Shown here one piece after another: positions 25,431 to 34,042 of a stretch of DNA of 46,596 nucleotides. A program made the translations under genes and the position numbers. Origin of the DNA: Myxococcales bacterium FL481 (GTDB taxonomy: Bacteria > Myxococcota_A > Polyangia > Nannocystales > Nannocystaceae); NCBI GenBank assembly GCA_006508105.1, contig QKPP01000147.1, positions 1 to 46,596 of the forward strand, given 5' to 3'. Each line of letters starts with the position of its first letter. Position 1 is the stretch's first letter. Under the pieces are notes generated by a model. That model did no database searches and was not told the origin of the DNA. It saw nothing but the letters and a program-made list of their open reading frames with translations.

Positions 25431-26021
25431 TCACGCTGCGGAACGCATCGAACCGGGGAGGTGGTCGTTGGCAGTGCGACCCCAGCGATCGCGCCGGAAT
25501 GGATCCGCGCCGGCGTCGAGGAGCAGGTCGACGATGTGCATGTGACCGCGTTCGGCCGCACGCATCACCGGCGTGGAGCCGTGTCGGCTCGGCGCGTCCA
25601 CGTCCGCCCCGATGCTTAGAAACAATCGGGCCAGGCGTAGTTCGCCGCGCTGGGCCGCGATGGCCAGCGCGGTGACGCCGTTGTTGGCGGCTTCGTTCAC
25701 CCGCGCGCCGGCTTCCAACAGGACAGTCGCGGTGTCGCAGTCGCGCGCCAACAACAGGGCGGTGTAGCCCGACACGTCCCGCTGGTGAACAGACGCCCCC
25801 AGCTCGACGAGCGCGCGTGCGAACGCGGCCTGCCCGGACTGGGACGCCTGCATCAGTAGGGTGCGGCCGCGCTCGTCGAGGGGCGCACTGAGGTCGAGAT
25901 CGTCTCGTCGTTGTGACCAGATATCGTGGTGGAAGATGGAGGTGTCACCGGTTTCCAGCGCGGTTCGAATGCGGGTCATCGTCAAGTGGCGCGAGTCGTC
26001 GCCGAGCATGGCGCCGCTCAT
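25431..26021 (-). CDS. Ankyrin-repeat protein
   Basis: The product is 196 residues with about four ankyrin repeats from residue 45 to the end: GRTLLMQASQSGQAAFARALVELGASV, GYTALLLARDCDTATVLLEAGARV, GVTALAIAAQRGELRLARLF and GSTPVMRAAERGHMHIVDLL. There is no signal peptide, so it is probably a cytoplasmic protein-binding adaptor. It is convergent with the oxidoreductase gene 24 bases away and lies downstream of the dacB-like gene on the same strand. The first ~40 residues are unrecognised. Confidence 0.85.
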   Translation of the reverse strand: MSGAMLGDDSRHLTMTRIRTALETGDTSIFHHDIWSQRRDDLDLSAPLDERGRTLLMQASQSGQAAFARALVELGASVHQRDVSGYTALLLARDCDTATVLLEAGARVNEAANNGVTALAIAAQRGELRLARLFLSIGADVDAPSRHGSTPVMRAAERGHMHIVDLLLDAGADPFRRDRWGRTANDHLPGSMRSAA

Positions 26022-26065
26022 TTAGCCCGACGGCTGAGCGGCGGAAGTGCGCGAAAACGACGAGA

Positions 26066-26116
26066 AGAGCGCTTGCGACCCGCTGCGACCCGCAGCCAGA
26101 TGAATGCAGGCGCTCT
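26066..26116 (-). terminator. Nested hairpin between dacB-like and ankyrin genes
   Basis: An outer 11-bp stem pairs AGAGCGCTTGC (26066-26076) with GCAGGCGCTCT (26106-26116), with one position that does not form a Watson-Crick pair. Inside it GCTGC (26082-26086) pairs with GCAGC (26092-26096). The position, past the 3' end of the minus-strand carboxypeptidase gene and before the ankyrin gene, suits a terminator or processing structure. TTTT occurs about 10 bases beyond the outer stem on the minus strand. Confidence 0.4.
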
Positions 26117-26189
26117 GGGGTACGCCGCGAGACGTGACATGTTGGTGGCGGCGAGCGGCCTGTGAGACCCAGCTTGCCGGACGTCCGGG

Positions 26190-27755
26190 CTAGCGCGTCG
26201 GCGAGGTTTCGAGCTGGCCGCGGCTAGCGTCGCCAACGACTTGGACGATGCGGTCTTGCAGCTCTCGAGCCGCGCTGCGGTGGGCCGTGGGGAAGTCGTT
26301 GAACAAAATGCAGAAAGCGAACGCCTGCCCATCCGGTGTCCCCAAATAGCCTGATAGAGCGGAGACGCCGTCTAGCGTGCCTGTTTTCGCACGAATCCAC
26401 CTCGCGTGCTCAGTGTCGGCAAGCCTGCGCTTCGTGGTGCCGTCGACCCCCATGGTGGCGAGCGACCCGATAAACTCCGCCGCGTAGCGATAGTCGGCGG
26501 CCACGGTGGCGAGCAGGCTGGTCATCGCAGCTGGGCTGACGCGGTTGTTATCGTAAAGCCCCGAGCCGTTGCCGATATCGACGGCCTGCGCCGTTAACCC
26601 GACCCCTCGGAGGTAGTCACGCATGGCTCGCAGGGATGCCGCTGCGGTCGCGCCATCTTCGGGGACGAACGTGCGAAGGAGCTGCTCGGCCATGAAGTTG
26701 TTCGAGCGCTTGTTGATCGCGCGCAGGTGTTCGGCGACCGTGCGTCCGCGGTGTTGTGCGAGGGTTTGTGCGTCGGTGGGAGCTCGCCCGGCGCGTACCG
26801 GTCGTCGGGGCACTTGGACGCCGACGTCACGCAGGGCCATGGCCAACACCTCCGCGCTGTAGCGCGAGGGGTCGGCGATCGGATAGCGAACTCGTCGGGG
26901 GCTGGCATCGACGCCAAGCGAGCCCGCCACCGTGACTGCGAGCTGGCCGTCGCGATGCTCGGCGGCGACGCTGAGGCGGTTGCGTCGTCCGGCCACGGTG
27001 TGGGCGGAGTTTGTGACCTCGATCGACGGGACGGCCGGGTCGACGGTCACGGCAATCGGGGCGTTTGGTGTCGCGGCGGGATGCATGACGATCACTGCGG
27101 TGTTGAAGTTGACCGACGTCGCGCCGATCGGGGCGCGGTACGATGCGAACTCGTCCTTTTGGTCGAAGCCAGGGGGGAGGCCGTCCGCATCAAACCGCGA
27201 ACTGTCGGTGACAATGCGGCCCCGAATCGCGCGGATGCCCTGGTTTCGGATCGCGCGAGCGATCGAGTACATGTCGCTGGTGACCAGCTGAGGGTCGCCG
27301 CTCCCCTTGAGATAGATGTCACCGCGGACGATGCCATCGCGAACCGAATCGCGAGCGGCGAGCACCTCGGTCGTGTAGCGATGCTCGGGTCCGAGCAGCG
27401 CCAGCGCGGCCGCGGAGGTGAGTAGCTTGACGTTGCTCGCTGGATTGAGCGGAGCGTCCGCGTGGCGCTGGTAGACGACCTCCCGTGACGGCAGGGCGAT
27501 CAGGGAGACACCCACGTTGGCCTCGGTCAGGAAGTCCGCCGTCAGCAGTTCGTCGACCTGGGCGCGCAAGGCCACGTGCTGGTCGCTTGGGAGCGGCCGT
27601 GCGGGGGCCGTGGCGGCGGCGTCCGAGGACGCGGGGTGCGGAGCCGGGCTGTTTTCGACCGGTGAGGCCGCGGCCGGCGAGTCGGCGAGCGGCGAGCAAG
27701 CCAACAGCCCGATCGAAACGACGAAGTGAGCGCGCGCAAGGAGATCCCGGAACAC
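26190..27755 (-). CDS. dacB: D-alanyl-D-alanine carboxypeptidase/endopeptidase, PBP4 (S13) family
   Basis: S13 enzymes cut the terminal D-Ala and peptide cross-links of peptidoglycan outside the inner membrane. The product is 521 residues from a GTG at 27755. The signal ends in LLAC with C20, a good lipobox, so this member is lipid-anchored, which is unusual since many PBP4s are soluble. All penicillin-binding motifs are present: S107-x-x-K110 in NPASNVK, SNN in NKRSNNF and KTG in AKTGTLDG. The PBP4-specific insertion (GSGDPQLVTSD, DSSRFDADGLPPGFDQ) follows the SxxK motif. Between the signal and the enzyme there is an Ala/Pro/Ser linker of about 40 residues. Confidence 0.93.
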   Translation of the reverse strand: MFRDLLARAHFVVSIGLLACSPLADSPAAASPVENSPAPHPASSDAAATAPARPLPSDQHVALRAQVDELLTADFLTEANVGVSLIALPSREVVYQRHADAPLNPASNVKLLTSAAALALLGPEHRYTTEVLAARDSVRDGIVRGDIYLKGSGDPQLVTSDMYSIARAIRNQGIRAIRGRIVTDSSRFDADGLPPGFDQKDEFASYRAPIGATSVNFNTAVIVMHPAATPNAPIAVTVDPAVPSIEVTNSAHTVAGRRNRLSVAAEHRDGQLAVTVAGSLGVDASPRRVRYPIADPSRYSAEVLAMALRDVGVQVPRRPVRAGRAPTDAQTLAQHRGRTVAEHLRAINKRSNNFMAEQLLRTFVPEDGATAAASLRAMRDYLRGVGLTAQAVDIGNGSGLYDNNRVSPAAMTSLLATVAADYRYAAEFIGSLATMGVDGTTKRRLADTEHARWIRAKTGTLDGVSALSGYLGTPDGQAFAFCILFNDFPTAHRSAARELQDRIVQVVGDASRGQLETSPTR

Positions 27756-27796
27756 CGCGCAAGCCTACGCGTTGGCTTGGCGTGCGTCAGGTATTT

Positions 27797-27926
27797 GCGC
27801 CGATCGAGTGACGCTGTCGCGCGAAGCGTTCAGGTTTGGTCTCCGCGGCTGCGCCGATCGAGTCGCGCGGTCGCGCGGGGCGTTCGGGTTCGGTATCTGC
27901 TGATGCACCGATCGAGTCGTGGGTGG
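27797..27926. repeat. 54-bp tandem repeat, about 2.4 copies
   Basis: Unit 1 (27797-27850) and unit 2 (27851-27904) are exactly 54 bases each and begin GCGCCGATCGAGT. A third partial copy starts at 27905 with GCACCGATCGAGTCG. Identity between the full units is roughly 75-80% by eye. The unit equals 18 codons; read on the minus strand it gives a repeat like RDSIGAAAETKPERFARP. I could not support a gene there because the open frame also runs antisense through the flavodoxin gene. The array fills much of the 385-base gap between dacB and the flavodoxin gene. Confidence 0.75.
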
Positions 27927-28140
27927 ACCTGAAGCGTCGGGGCCTGACCGCCGGTGCCACATCGACCACCCGTGTTCGATGCGGACCTCGTGAGGCGAAG
28001 CGCAGCCAGCCGACGAGATACCCGGGGCCCGGGCGACTTGACGCAGTCCGGTTTCGCTCGAGTCCGTGCCGCGGTCGTTGGGCCTGGCTCTCAGCAGATT
28101 CTGCAGTCATGCCGGCGGAGGCGTCTCTTAGAATCGAGGA

Positions 28141-28668
28141 ATGCGGGCCCTGGTGGTCTACGAGTCGATCTTTGGCAACACACGTTTGATCGCCGACAGC
28201 ATCGCGGCCGGCCTGGCGGATCGATGCGAGGTCGACGTGGCCGAGATCAGTGATGCGCCTCGCGGCCAACTGGACTACGGGCTCATCGTGGTTGGCGGTC
28301 CGACCCATGTGTGGGGCATGAGCCGTGGATTTAGTCGCCGAGGGGCTCGCGATCAAGCGAGACAGCAGGGGGTCGAGGTTGTGTCGAAAGGAGACGGCAT
28401 TCGCGAGTGGCTCACAGCCCTGGTCGTCAGTCGGGACCGGGTGCCGATGGCGGTGTTCGACACCGCCATTGCAGCCAAGCGCTGGATTCCCACCGGGTCC
28501 GCGGCGAAGAAAGCCGCGATTGAGGTCGAGCGCAAATCCTACAAGCTCGTGGCGGACCCGGAACAGTTTCACGTGATCGACTCGCACGGCCCGCTGGTTG
28601 CAGGCGAGCTCGAGCGGGCTTGGGCTTGGGGGCACGAGCTGTTCGAACTCGTGCAGGCCTCGACGTGA
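28141..28668 (+). CDS. Flavodoxin-family protein
   Basis: The product is 175 residues. The FMN phosphate loop YESIFGNTRLIADSI lies at the N-terminus, followed by the isoalloxazine-contacting segment VVGGPTHVWGMSR, as in flavodoxin and flavodoxin-like domains. It would carry electrons as FMN in the cytoplasm. An insertion (KGDGIREWLTALVVSRDRVP) makes it a little longer than classical short flavodoxins. GAGGA immediately upstream of the ATG at 28141 is a good ribosome binding site. It stands 205 bases before the acsA-pdh operon and could serve as an electron carrier for the ferredoxin-type oxidoreductase upstream, but that is speculation. Confidence 0.85.
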   Translation: MRALVVYESIFGNTRLIADSIAAGLADRCEVDVAEISDAPRGQLDYGLIVVGGPTHVWGMSRGFSRRGARDQARQQGVEVVSKGDGIREWLTALVVSRDRVPMAVFDTAIAAKRWIPTGSAAKKAAIEVERKSYKLVADPEQFHVIDSHGPLVAGELERAWAWGHELFELVQAST

Positions 28669-28873
28669 GTCGGTGGACCCGTCGTCGGGCCCCCGCTGGC
28701 CGCCCTCGACGCGGGCCCGCTCGACTCGTCTTGCGGCACTTGCTCCCCGACGCTGCGCATGATGTGCATCGATGAGGGCCGTCTCCTGCAAGGACATCGC
28801 CGGGACACCACCGCTCCCGGGCTCATCCTGAGGGCGGCCCGCCGTGACTCGCGGTCGGTCGGGAGATGCTGCC

Positions 28874-30622
28874 ATGCGTGAACGTGAACAGGCTCCTACG
28901 GTCCTCCCCTCGCATCGACCCAATCTCCAAGATTACGAACGCACTCGCGCCACCCACTCGTGGGAGGACGCACGGGCCGAACTTCAGGGCCTGCACGGCG
29001 GGATCAACATCGGTCACGAGGCGGTCGATCGTCACGCGAATGGAACACTGGCCGAGCAGCCTGCCCTGCGCTGGCGCGGCAAAACGGGAGAGCGGCGCGA
29101 TTGGACCTACCAACGGCTCCAAGCCGACACTAACCGCTTCGCAAACGCGCTGTCCGGGCTGGGCTTGCGTCCGGGGGACACCGTCTTCTTGCTCGCACCG
29201 CGGGTCCCCGAACTGTACATCGCGGCCCTCGGTGCGCTCAAGTTTGGGGCGGTCGTCTGCCCCCTGTTTTCGGCGTTCGGACCGGAGCCCATCAAGACCC
29301 GGATGCTGAAGGGACGCGCCAAGGTAGTCCTGACGACCGCGCGCCTCTACACACGAAAACTCGCCCCAATCCGGGCGGCGCTGCCTGATCTACGCGAGGT
29401 GATCGTCGTGGAGGACGACGCACCCGAGGGCACGGTTTCGTGGCGCGAGATCACAGACCCGGCCAGTGACGACTTTCAGATCAGCGTGACCGATCCGCAG
29501 GCCTCCGCGCTGCTGCACTTCACCAGCGGCACGACGGGCATGCCCAAAGGGGCCGTGCACGTCCACGAGGCGGTGGTGGTGCATCGTCAGACCGGCCGGT
29601 ATGTGCTCGACCTTCGTCCCGGCGACGTGTTTTGGTGCACCGCGGACCCCGGTTGGGTCACCGGAACGTCGTACGGCATTGTCGCGCCACTGTGCAATGG
29701 ATGCACGCTGCTGGTCTACGAAGGTGAGTTCGATTCGACGCGTTGGTACCAGTTGCTCTCCGATGAGCAGGTCAACGTTTGGTACACGGCGCCAACGGCC
29801 ATACGAATGCTGATGAAAGCCGGGGTCGAACTCGCGGATCGCTTCGAGCGACCGTCGCTGCGCCTAATCGCCAGTGTGGGGGAGCCTCTCAACCCGGAAG
29901 CGGTGCGGTGGAGTAGCGAAGTGCTCGGGCAACCGATTCGCGACAACTGGTGGCAAAGCGAGACGGGCGGCATCATGATCGCCAACTATCGCTCATTGGA
30001 GGTCAAGCCGGGGTCGATGGGCAAACCGATCCCGGGGATCGAGACCGCCGTGATCCAGCGCGGACCCGAGCGTTCGTTTTCCACGCTCGAACAATCAGGG
30101 GAGGTGGGGGAGCTCGCGCTGCGGGCCGGCTGGCCATCGATGTTCCGCGGCTATCTTGGCGAAGACGAGCGCTATCAGCAGTGCTTTGTCGACGGTTGGT
30201 ACCTCACCGGCGATCTCGTGTCACGCGATGACGACGGTTACTTCTGGTTCGTGGGCCGAGCGGACGACGTGATCAAGTCCGCCGGCCACCTGGTCGGCCC
30301 ATTCGAAGTGGAGAGTGCACTGGTCGAGCATCCGGCGGTCGCCGAGGCGGCGGTCATCGGAAAACCCCACGAGACCGCGGGGGCGATCGTCAAAGCCTTC
30401 GTGGGGCTCAACCCGGGCTACGAGGCCAGCGAAGCGTTGGTGCGCGAGCTCATGGCGGCGACCCGCAAGAAACTCGGTCCGGCCGTCGCGCCACGAGAGA
30501 TCGCCATCGTCGCGGACCTCCCCAAGACGCGTAGCGGAAAAATCATGCGCCGCTTGCTCAAAGCCCGCGAGTTGGGCCTAGAGGAGGGGGACACGTCCAC
30601 ATTGGAGGGACCATCAACATGA
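28874..30622 (+). CDS. acsA: Acetyl-CoA-synthetase-like AMP-forming ligase
   Basis: The enzyme activates a short carboxylate as acyl-AMP and transfers it to CoA (or another thiol). The product is 582 residues. The P-loop is [17 protein letters not shown]; other core motifs are [17 protein letters not shown] and the hinge [21 protein letters not shown]; the catalytic lysine is K556 in TRSGKIMRR, the site that is acetylated in regulated family members. The layout and length match AcsA-type acetyl-CoA synthetases. The ATG at 28874 has GGGAG at nine bases; an in-frame GTG lies at 28844. It is the first gene of a six-gene operon and overlaps the next by four bases. The acyl substrate is inferred from the pyruvate-dehydrogenase context. 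Confidence 0.88.
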   Translation: MREREQAPTVLPSHRPNLQDYERTRATHSWEDARAELQGLHGGINIGHEAVDRHANGTLAEQPALRWRGKTGERRDWTYQRLQADTNRFANALSGLGLRPGDTVFLLAPRVPELYIAALGALKFGAVVCPLFSAFGPEPIKTRMLKGRAKVVLTTARLYTRKLAPIRAALPDLREVIVVEDDAPEGTVSWREITDPASDDFQISVTDPQASALLHFTSGTTGMPKGAVHVHEAVVVHRQTGRYVLDLRPGDVFWCTADPGWVTGTSYGIVAPLCNGCTLLVYEGEFDSTRWYQLLSDEQVNVWYTAPTAIRMLMKAGVELADRFERPSLRLIASVGEPLNPEAVRWSSEVLGQPIRDNWWQSETGGIMIANYRSLEVKPGSMGKPIPGIETAVIQRGPERSFSTLEQSGEVGELALRAGWPSMFRGYLGEDERYQQCFVDGWYLTGDLVSRDDDGYFWFVGRADDVIKSAGHLVGPFEVESALVEHPAVAEAAVIGKPHETAGAIVKAFVGLNPGYEASEALVRELMAATRKKLGPAVAPREIAIVADLPKTRSGKIMRRLLKARELGLEEGDTSTLEGPST

Positions 30623-31605
30623 ACACGACATCAACACTACCCGACGCAGATAGGGCCCGTGCGCTCCTGCGCCGCATGCTCCTCATCCGCCGGTTCGAGG
30701 AAAAGTGTGCGGAACTCTACTCTGCGGAGAAAATCCGTGGGTTTCTCCACCTCTACATTGGCCAAGAGGCGGTGGCGGTGGGCGTGTGCGAACAGCTACG
30801 GCCCGATGATGCCGTGGTCGCCACGTACCGCGAGCACGGCCATGCTTTGGCCAAGGGCGTGCCCACAGATCGGATCATGGCGGAGATGTACGGCAAGCAA
30901 GACGGTTGCAGCCGGGGTCGTGGCGGATCGATGCATATCTTCGACCGAGAGCGCAGCCTGTATGGTGGCAACGCCATCGTGGCTGGCGGCCTGCCCATTG
31001 CGGTGGGGTTGGGGCTCGCCGACGCGATGCAAGGCCGCCCTCGCGTCTCGGTGTGCTTCTTTGGTGAAGGCGCCATGGCGGAAGGCGAGTTCCATGAGTC
31101 CATGAACTTGGCCGCTCTTTGGAAGTTGCCCGTCTTGTTCGCCTGCGAAAACAACCTGTACGCGATGGGGACCGCCCTCGAGCGCTCCGAATCCACCACC
31201 GACTTGTGCACGAAAGCGGCGAGCTACGGAATGCAGGCCGCGTCGGTGGACGGTATGGACGTTCTCGCGGTCTCGAACGCGGCGAAGCGGGCCGTGGAGA
31301 GTGTGCGACGCGGGGACGGCCCTCGCTTTTTGGAGTTTCAGACCTACCGGTTCCGAGCGCATTCCATGTTCGACGCCCAGCTGTACCGTGAGAAGTCAGA
31401 GGTCGAGCGATGGCGCACGCGCGACCCGATTGTCACCTTTACGCAGGCCATGCAAGACCATGGGCTACTCGGGGCGGACGTGCTGGAGGCCCTTGAGCAG
31501 GAAGTCGATGCGGAGGTGGACGCGGCGGTGGACTTCGCCGAGCGCTCGCCGTGGGAACCCACGGCACACCTGACCAAGTTCGTCACCACGGAGCGAAGCC
31601 AATGA
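30619..31605 (+). CDS. pdhA: Pyruvate dehydrogenase E1 component, alpha subunit
   Basis: E1 alpha binds ThDP and decarboxylates a 2-oxoacid in the PDH complex. The product is 328 residues. It begins with the typical [15 protein letters not shown], has [12 protein letters not shown], the RGRGGSMH motif, and the ThDP-Mg site [15 protein letters not shown]...ENNLYAMGT. The phosphorylation-loop-like [14 protein letters not shown] follows. These features favour the pyruvate/acetoin branch over the branched-chain branch. It overlaps the ligase gene (ATGA) and pdhB (ATGA) by four bases each, so translation is tightly coupled. Confidence 0.92.
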   Translation: MNTTSTLPDADRARALLRRMLLIRRFEEKCAELYSAEKIRGFLHLYIGQEAVAVGVCEQLRPDDAVVATYREHGHALAKGVPTDRIMAEMYGKQDGCSRGRGGSMHIFDRERSLYGGNAIVAGGLPIAVGLGLADAMQGRPRVSVCFFGEGAMAEGEFHESMNLAALWKLPVLFACENNLYAMGTALERSESTTDLCTKAASYGMQAASVDGMDVLAVSNAAKRAVESVRRGDGPRFLEFQTYRFRAHSMFDAQLYREKSEVERWRTRDPIVTFTQAMQDHGLLGADVLEALEQEVDAEVDAAVDFAERSPWEPTAHLTKFVTTERSQ

Positions 31606-32582
31606 CCGAACTGACCTATCGTGAAGCAGTGCGCACTGCGATTTGTGACGCACTGGACCGAGATCCGCGCGTGTTTCTAATGGGGGAGGACGTGGGGGCC
31701 TACGGGGGGTGCTATGCGGTGACCAAAGGTCTACTCGAACGCTACGGACCGGATCGGATCCGAGACACGCCACTGTCGGAGTCTGGCTTCGTAGGCGCCG
31801 GGATCGGTGCCGCGATGGGGGGTATGCGGCCCATTGTGGAGGTGATGACGGTGAATTTCAGCCTCCTCGCCCTCGACCAGATCCTCAACAACGCCGCGAC
31901 ACTGCTCCACATGTCGGGCGGGCAATTCAATGTGCCGCTCGTCATTCGCATGGCCACGGGGGCCGGGCGCCAGCTGGCGGCTCAGCACTCCCACAGCCTC
32001 GAGGGGTGGTACGCACACATCCCCGGTCTGCGCATCGTGACGCCGGCGACCGTGGAGGATGCCAGGGGCATGCTATGGACGGCGTTGGAGGACCCGGACC
32101 CGGTGCTGATGTTCGAACACGTCGGGCTGTACAACTCCGCGGGGACGTTGCCCGACGAACCGCGACCGGTGGACCTCGATCGCGCCGCGATTCGTCGGCC
32201 GGGCGAGCACCTGAGTCTGATCACCTACGGAGGCTCGTTGGTCAAGGGGCTCGAGGCGGCTGAGGTTCTCGCGCGAGAGGGGGTGCAAGCGGAGGTGATC
32301 GACCTTCGGTCGCTGCGGCCACTGGACGAGGCGACCATCCTCGCATCGGTTCGCCGCACCCATCGCGCGTTGATCGTGGACGAGGGCTGGCGCAGCGGGG
32401 GCATATCCGCCGAGGTTTGTGCTCGGATCGCCGAGCAGGCGTTTTTCGACCTCGATGCTCCGTTGGCACGGGTGTGTGGCGCCGAAGTCCCGATCCCCTA
32501 CCCCAAGCACCTCGAAGACGCGAGCGTGCCGCAAGTTCCCCAGATCGTGCAAACCGCCCGGGACATGGTGCGTCGTGATTGA
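31602..32582 (+). CDS. pdhB: Pyruvate dehydrogenase E1 component, beta subunit
   Basis: E1 beta completes the ThDP active site and donates the acyl group to the E2 lipoyl arm. The product is 326 residues, the standard size. Recognisable segments are [51 protein letters not shown], the potassium-site region and [24 protein letters not shown], followed by the transketolase C-terminal domain ([31 protein letters not shown]). It overlaps E1 alpha by four bases and the E2 gene by eight. Confidence 0.93.
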   Translation: MTELTYREAVRTAICDALDRDPRVFLMGEDVGAYGGCYAVTKGLLERYGPDRIRDTPLSESGFVGAGIGAAMGGMRPIVEVMTVNFSLLALDQILNNAATLLHMSGGQFNVPLVIRMATGAGRQLAAQHSHSLEGWYAHIPGLRIVTPATVEDARGMLWTALEDPDPVLMFEHVGLYNSAGTLPDEPRPVDLDRAAIRRPGEHLSLITYGGSLVKGLEAAEVLAREGVQAEVIDLRSLRPLDEATILASVRRTHRALIVDEGWRSGGISAEVCARIAEQAFFDLDAPLARVCGAEVPIPYPKHLEDASVPQVPQIVQTARDMVRRD

Positions 32583-33789
32583 GTTCAAAATGCCGTCGTT
32601 GGGCGCGGACATGGAGGCGGGCACGCTGGTGGAATGGCTTGTGGAGCCGGGCCAGTCGGTTGCGCGCGGAGACATCGTCGCCGTGGTCGAGACGCAAAAA
32701 GGGGCCATCGATATCGAGGTATTCGCAAGCGGCAAGGTGGTGGAACTGCTGGTGGAGCCCGGGACCGAGGTGCCGGTTGGCAGCGTGCTGGCGCACCTGG
32801 AAGGCGACGAAACCGAGACACCATCGGACGAGTCCCGGCCGGACGAGTCCGCATCCCCGGCGCCGTGGGACGAGGCCCGGCCGGAACGTCCCGGGCCGGA
32901 CGCGCCCGCATCCGAGCCGCCAACGATCCGCTCCCGCAGCGACGGCTCGCCACCCGCGACTCCCGTCCCTGCCGTGGCGCGGGGATCCGACCCGACCCCG
33001 GCTCGCGTGAGTCCCCGAGCCCGCCGGCTAGCCGATCAGTTTGGGGTCGACCTTTCACAAGTCTCCGGATCCGGCCCGGCGGGGGCTATCACGGGCGAGG
33101 ACGTGGAGCGGGCGAGCCAGCCGCGACCCGACGGGATGCGCCAAGCCATCGCCGCGGCCATGACGCGAGCCAACCGCGAGATTCCTCACTATCAACTGGC
33201 TCACCGTATCGATTTGCACGCGACAGAGCGCTGGCTCGCAGCGCAGAACCAGACACGAACAACCGCCGAGCGGCTGCTGCCCATCGTTCCCGTGCTCCGG
33301 GCGATCGTGCGGGCGTTGAGCGATGCGCCCACGCTCAACGGGACCTACGCTGACGGCCGGTTGAGTCCCGCCACCCAAGTCGATCTCGGCGTCGCGGTGT
33401 CGCTGCGTGGTGGAGGTCTTGTGGCTCCCGTGATCCGCAACGCGGGATCGCTCGACATGTCCGGGCTGATGTCCGGCTTGCGTGATTTGGTGGCGCGGGC
33501 TCGCAGCGGAGAACTACGTAGTTCTGAGATGGGCGGAGGGTCCATCACCGTCACCAACCTAGGTGAGCGGGGGGTCGAGACCGTGTTTGGCGTGATCTAT
33601 CCCCCTCAAGTGGCCTTGGTGGGGTGTGGGAAGCCGATGAAGATGCCGTGGGTTGTGGACGGCCGGGTCGAGCCCCGCACCGTCCTCAGCGTCAGCCTGT
33701 GCGCCGACCATCGCGTCAGCGACGGACACGCCGGGGCGCGCTTCCTGGCCAATGTCGATCAACTCCTACAGTGCCCGGAAGCCCTATGA
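32575..33789 (+). CDS. pdhC: Dihydrolipoamide acyltransferase (E2) of 2-oxoacid dehydrogenase complex
   Basis: E2 moves the acetyl group from its lipoyl arm to CoA. The product is 404 residues from a GTG at 32575, eight bases inside pdhB. There is one lipoyl domain (1-~78) with the lipoylated lysine K42 in ETQKGAID. A Pro/Asp-rich linker of ~65 residues has short repeats ([19 protein letters not shown]). A peripheral-subunit-binding domain (~143-180; [21 protein letters not shown]) and the catalytic domain (~185-404) with [10 protein letters not shown], holding the acetyl-transfer His and Asp, follow. No E3 gene is in the cluster, so a lipoamide dehydrogenase from elsewhere must be used. A single ACP gene starts inside its stop codon. 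Confidence 0.9.
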   Translation: MIEFKMPSLGADMEAGTLVEWLVEPGQSVARGDIVAVVETQKGAIDIEVFASGKVVELLVEPGTEVPVGSVLAHLEGDETETPSDESRPDESASPAPWDEARPERPGPDAPASEPPTIRSRSDGSPPATPVPAVARGSDPTPARVSPRARRLADQFGVDLSQVSGSGPAGAITGEDVERASQPRPDGMRQAIAAAMTRANREIPHYQLAHRIDLHATERWLAAQNQTRTTAERLLPIVPVLRAIVRALSDAPTLNGTYADGRLSPATQVDLGVAVSLRGGGLVAPVIRNAGSLDMSGLMSGLRDLVARARSGELRSSEMGGGSITVTNLGERGVETVFGVIYPPQVALVGCGKPMKMPWVVDGRVEPRTVLSVSLCADHRVSDGHAGARFLANVDQLLQCPEAL

Positions 33790-34028
33790 CCACATCCTCA
33801 GTCCAGCAAGCCGTGTTGGCCGCCATCGCGTCGGTCGCCCCCGAGGCAGAACTCTCAAGCCTGCCCCCTGATGCGGATCTACGGGAGGAGCTCGACATCG
33901 ACTCGATGGACTTCCTAAACTTAGTGATCGAGCTGAACCGCCGGTTGGGGGTTGAGATTCCGGAGGCCGACTATGGGCAAATTCAGACTCTCGCGGCAAT
34001 CGTCGCGTACGTGCGGGCGCGGACGTAG
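33786..34028 (+). CDS. Acyl carrier protein of the pdh operon
   Basis: The product is an 80-residue ACP. The 4'-phosphopantetheine attachment site is S40 in LDIDSMDFLN, flanked by the usual acidic helix II residues and the C-terminal helix LAAIVAYVRA. ACPs carry acyl groups as thioesters. This one starts within the E2 stop codon (ATGA overlap), 14 bases before ppsA, so it is part of the same operon. An ACP placed between an acetyltransferase (E2) and PEP synthase is unexpected. It could accept acetyl groups from E2, act as a substrate for the AMP-forming ligase, or regulate. It is not the fatty-acid synthesis acpP by context, since no fab genes surround it. Confidence 0.85.
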   Translation: MTTSSVQQAVLAAIASVAPEAELSSLPPDADLREELDIDSMDFLNLVIELNRRLGVEIPEADYGQIQTLAAIVAYVRART

Positions 34029-34042
34029 CCACGAGGAGCCGA

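Noticed and set aside
27787..28923. 378-residue minus-strand frame containing the 54-bp repeats
   Set aside because: Most of it is antisense to the flavodoxin gene and only the repeat part is distinctive, so I report the repeat but not the gene.
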